From an uncultured Dictyoglomus sp. (GTDB lineage Bacteria; Dictyoglomota; Dictyoglomia; Dictyoglomales; Dictyoglomaceae), in the NCBI GenBank assembly GCA_938039765.1, contig CALHTV010000089.1:1-7998 (forward strand): 7,998 nucleotides of DNA. The letters are read 5' to 3'. Shown here in pieces: positions 5,925 through 7,998 of the stretch. Position 1 is the first letter of the stretch. Every line of letters starts with the position of its first letter. The position numbers and the translations under genes are program-made. The notes beneath the pieces are model-generated. The model was not told where the DNA came from. It did not search any database and saw only the letters and a list, made by a program, of their open reading frames with translations.

Positions 5925-6920
5925 ATGAAAGATACGTTGATTCTGAGTTTAGAAAACGTAAGATCCTATTATGCCAAAGGAAATTATTATGTAAAGGCAG
6001 TGGATGGGGTATCTTTCAATATCTTTAAAGGAGAAGTGGTGGGCATAGTTGGAGAAAGTGGGTCTGGAAAATCTACTCTCTCTAATGTGATGATAATGAA
6101 TATTAAGAAACCTCTTAATTTTATAGAAGGCAAAGTTATCTTAAATGTGGGAGCAAACTTTTTAGAACTAAATACCCTTCCAAGACAAGAATTGCAAAAA
6201 ATTATTTGGGGAAGAGAAACCTCTATCGTTCCTCAGTCTGCTATGAATGCTCTTATGCCTACTAAGAAAATTAGAGATTTTATATCTGATTTAGTTAAGG
6301 ATCATTTTGAAAGAGCTTTAAATGAAGAGGAAATTATTGAGAGGGCGAAACAGAGGTTTACTGATGTAGGATTATCCCCCAATGATATATATAGGTATCC
6401 CTTTGAACTTTCTGGAGGAATGAGACAGAGGGCAGTTATTGCAATGGCTACACTTTTGAATCCAAGACTTCTTATATGTGATGAGCCTACTTCTGCTCTT
6501 GATGTGGCGAATCAGAAATTAGTATTGAAAACCTTAGAACAATTGAGAAAAAGAGAAATTGTAGAATCTATTGTATTTATAACCCATGATATTGCAACAG
6601 TGAGGCAGATAGCCACAAGAATGGTGGTTATGTATGCAGGAAAGATAGTAGAGAACAGCCCAGTAGAGGATATCATAAAGGATCCATTACATCCTTATAG
6701 CAGAGGACTTCTTCTTTCAGTAGTAACTCCAGAACCAGAGATTAAAAAGCGTGGAATCTCTTTTATACCTGGAACTCCCCCTGACCTTGCAAATCCTCCA
6801 ATAGGATGTAGATTCCATCCTAGATGTCCATATAAGATGGATATTTGTGAGAAAGAAGAACCTCCTTTGAAGAAAGTGGATACCAATAGAGAAGTGGCAT
6901 GTTTCTTATTTAATAAATGA
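5925..6920 (+). CDS. ABC importer ATPase, DppD/OppD family, with C-terminal four-cysteine domain
   Basis: A 331-residue cytoplasmic ATPase powering the importer. Motifs in order: Walker A GESGSGKST (43-51), Q-loop VPQSAMNAL (Gln104), ABC signature LSGGMRQR (162-169), Walker B LLICDEP (Asp186, catalytic Glu187), D-loop SALD and switch His221 in THD. The C-terminal region has the oligopeptide-transporter extension HPYSRGLLLSV, then PGTPPDLANPP and cysteines at about 295, 301, 308 and 326. In the OppD/DppD family these four cysteines can hold a [4Fe-4S] cluster, as in structures of mycobacterial OppD (family knowledge). All catalytic residues are present. It starts five bases after the DppC-type permease stop and is followed after 11 bases by its partner ATPase. 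Confidence 0.94.
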   Translation: MKDTLILSLENVRSYYAKGNYYVKAVDGVSFNIFKGEVVGIVGESGSGKSTLSNVMIMNIKKPLNFIEGKVILNVGANFLELNTLPRQELQKIIWGRETSIVPQSAMNALMPTKKIRDFISDLVKDHFERALNEEEIIERAKQRFTDVGLSPNDIYRYPFELSGGMRQRAVIAMATLLNPRLLICDEPTSALDVANQKLVLKTLEQLRKREIVESIVFITHDIATVRQIATRMVVMYAGKIVENSPVEDIIKDPLHPYSRGLLLSVVTPEPEIKKRGISFIPGTPPDLANPPIGCRFHPRCPYKMDICEKEEPPLKKVDTNREVACFLFNK

Positions 6921-6931
6921 GGTGAGAAGAG

Positions 6932-7756
6932 ATGGCAGTATTAGAGGTTAAGAACTTAAATAAAATATATGAAGTGGGATTGTTTGTAAGAAGGCATATT
7001 CACGCAGTTAAGAATGTGAACTTTACCGTAGAAAAGGGAGAAATTGTATCCCTTGTTGGAGAAAGTGGTTCAGGAAAGACCACCACTGCAAAGATGATTC
7101 TGAGACTTGAGAAACCAACATCTGGAGATATTATTGTAGAAGGAATAAATGTATGGAAAGATATTAAAAATGTGGAAGATAGGAAAAATTATTACAGAAA
7201 GGTTCATGCTGTCTTCCAGGATCCTTTTGCAAGTTATAACCAATTCTATCCTATAGACAGAATACTTCATCAAGCTCTTAAACTTATAGGGGTTGATCCC
7301 CAAAATCCAAAATCTCAAGAATTAATAGAAGAAGCCTTGGTACATGTAGGTTTAGAACCTAAAAATATATTAGGTAAATATCCTCATCAGCTTTCTGGTG
7401 GAGAGAAGCAGAGGATAATGATTGCAAGATGTTGGCTTTTGAAACCGTCATTAATTATTGCTGATGAGCCTGTCTCTATGATCGATGCTTCATCTCGTGG
7501 AGGTATAATCAAACTTTTTGAGAGACTAAGAGATGAAACGGGTACATCAATAATCTTTATAACTCATGATATGGGACTTGCTTACTATATTTCCAATAGA
7601 ATATTGATCATGTATTTAGGAGAGATTGTAGAGGAAGGTACCCCTGATGAAATAATATCTAATCCTAAACACTTCTATACTAAGAACCTTATTGGGAGTA
7701 TTCCTACTCTTTATAAGAAATGGGAAGATATTGGAGAACTGGAGAAGAGAGCTTAA
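6932..7756 (+). CDS. ABC importer ATPase, DppF/OppF family, short form without the cysteine tail
   Basis: A 274-residue partner of the preceding ATPase; the two would form the nucleotide-binding heterodimer. Motifs: Walker A GESGSGKTT (43-51), Q-loop VFQDPFASYN (Gln96), signature LSGGEKQR (154-161), Walker B LIIADEP (Asp178, Glu179), a variant D-loop SMIDAS in place of the usual SALD, and His212 in THD. The C-terminus stops soon after NPKHFYTKNLIGSIP, so the roughly 50-residue cysteine-containing tail usual in OppF and DppF is absent. This is a natural stop followed by a clean terminator, not an apparent frameshift. The ribosome binding site GAGGTGAG overlaps the upstream stop codon. It is the last gene of the transporter group. 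Confidence 0.94.
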   Translation: MAVLEVKNLNKIYEVGLFVRRHIHAVKNVNFTVEKGEIVSLVGESGSGKTTTAKMILRLEKPTSGDIIVEGINVWKDIKNVEDRKNYYRKVHAVFQDPFASYNQFYPIDRILHQALKLIGVDPQNPKSQELIEEALVHVGLEPKNILGKYPHQLSGGEKQRIMIARCWLLKPSLIIADEPVSMIDASSRGGIIKLFERLRDETGTSIIFITHDMGLAYYISNRILIMYLGEIVEEGTPDEIISNPKHFYTKNLIGSIPTLYKKWEDIGELEKRA

Positions 7757-7763
7757 GATCTTC

Positions 7764-7798
7764 TTAAAAAGGGGGAGCCTAAAGCTCCCCCTTTTTAA
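7764..7798 (+). terminator. Rho-independent terminator of the transporter operon
   Basis: A 15-bp perfect stem, TTAAAAAGGGGGAGC with its complement, closes a five-base CTAAA loop (7779-7783). Its descending arm ends in TTTTT followed by AATTTTAT. It begins eight bases after the last ATPase stop codon. With A and T tracts on either side of a GC core, it is a textbook intrinsic terminator and might also work from the other direction. Confidence 0.9.
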
Positions 7799-7830
7799 TT
7801 TTATAAATTAGTCTCATTGTGAAATTTTTA

Positions 7831-7839
7831 TGATATACT
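7831..7839 (+). promoter_or_regulatory. Extended -10 promoter for the GH3 gene
   Basis: TGA-TATACT forms an extended -10 (five of six matches to TATAAT plus the TG motif), with no good -35 at the right distance. Transcription would begin near 7846, just before the GAGGAGG ribosome binding site at 7857-7863. Because a strong terminator precedes it, the glucosidase gene probably depends on this promoter. It lacks the GGACCA/TGGTCC dyad found at the transporter promoter. Confidence 0.55.
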
Positions 7840-7870
7840 ATTTACAAAAATTAGTTGAGGAGGTTAACAA

Positions 7871-7998
7871 ATGGAGAGAGACATAAAAGGACTTATTTCC
7901 CAAATGACTCTTGAAGAGAAAGCCTCTCTCTGCTCAGGGAAAGACGCATGGAATACAAAACCCATTGAAAGATTAGGCATACCATCCATAAGGATGTC
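7871..7998 (+). CDS. Glycoside hydrolase family 3 beta-glucosidase, N-terminus (cut by window edge)
   Basis: The ATG has a strong GAGGAGG site seven bases upstream, and 42 codons plus two bases are visible before the window ends. The peptide reads [20 protein letters not shown], then [20 protein letters not shown]. This is the standard opening of bacterial GH3 beta-glucosidases: the '[12 protein letters not shown]' helix, then 'IERLGIPSI', which in full proteins leads into the 'DGPHG' strand. There is no signal peptide, so the enzyme is probably cytoplasmic and cleaves imported beta-linked oligosaccharides from the non-reducing end. Full-length members run to about 700-800 residues, so the catalytic Asp and acid/base residues lie outside the window. 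Beta-glucosidase is most likely; beta-xylosidase or a mixed activity is possible within GH3. Confidence 0.85.
   Translation, partial: MERDIKGLISQMTLEEKASLCSGKDAWNTKPIERLGIPSIRM

Noticed and set aside
7070..7318. Minus-strand open frame of 82 codons inside the second ATPase
   Set aside because: It is antisense to the Walker A to Q-loop region of a certain ABC ATPase and shows no independent coding evidence.

Overview
The window looks like chromosome of an AT-rich, thermophilic, saccharolytic bacterium, probably Dictyoglomus (D. thermophilum or D. turgidum) or a close relative. I infer this from A/T-ending codons, strong GGAGG-type ribosome binding sites, a Thermotoga-like NADP isocitrate dehydrogenase, and a Thermotogales-like pairing of a family-5 ABC importer with a GH3 beta-glucosidase. 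The genus is from memory of protein style, not from a search.

Layout. Positions 1-325 (minus strand) hold the N-terminal third of isocitrate dehydrogenase, cut by the window edge. A short divergent promoter region (326-442) separates it from a 487-residue cytoplasmic-looking protein (443-1906) that I do not recognise. A regulatory stretch follows (1907-2075) with AT-rich dyads, a good sigma-A-type promoter with an extended -10, and an 18-bp operator-like dyad just downstream of the predicted start of transcription. Then comes a five-gene ABC importer on the plus strand: a secreted, tryptophan-rich family-5 solute-binding protein (2076-3902), two DppB/DppC-type permeases (4044-5075 and 5077-5919) and two DppD/DppF-type ATPases (5925-6920 and 6932-7756). 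A textbook terminator (7764-7798) closes the set. A GH3 beta-glucosidase gene with its own extended -10 promoter begins at 7871 and runs off the right edge.

How the genes work together. The importer belongs to the family usually annotated as 'peptide/nickel'. Its tryptophan-rich binding protein and the adjoining GH3 gene point instead to uptake of beta-linked gluco-oligosaccharides, which the glucosidase would then hydrolyse. The four membrane and ATPase genes are tightly packed (spacings of 1, 5 and 11 bases). The binding-protein gene is set apart from them by a 141-base gap holding a perfect 34-bp palindrome, which probably lets the binding protein be made in excess.

The most unusual structure is a pair of inverted copies of one 20-bp sequence, at 2022-2041 and 3919-3938, differing at a single position. 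They bracket the binding-protein gene almost exactly. Each copy is itself a dyad (GGACCA-N6-TGGTCC) whose asymmetric six-base core is also conserved. They may be two operators for a looping repressor, or 5' and 3' UTR elements that pair in the mRNA. No mobile elements, CRISPR arrays, tRNA or rRNA genes were seen.
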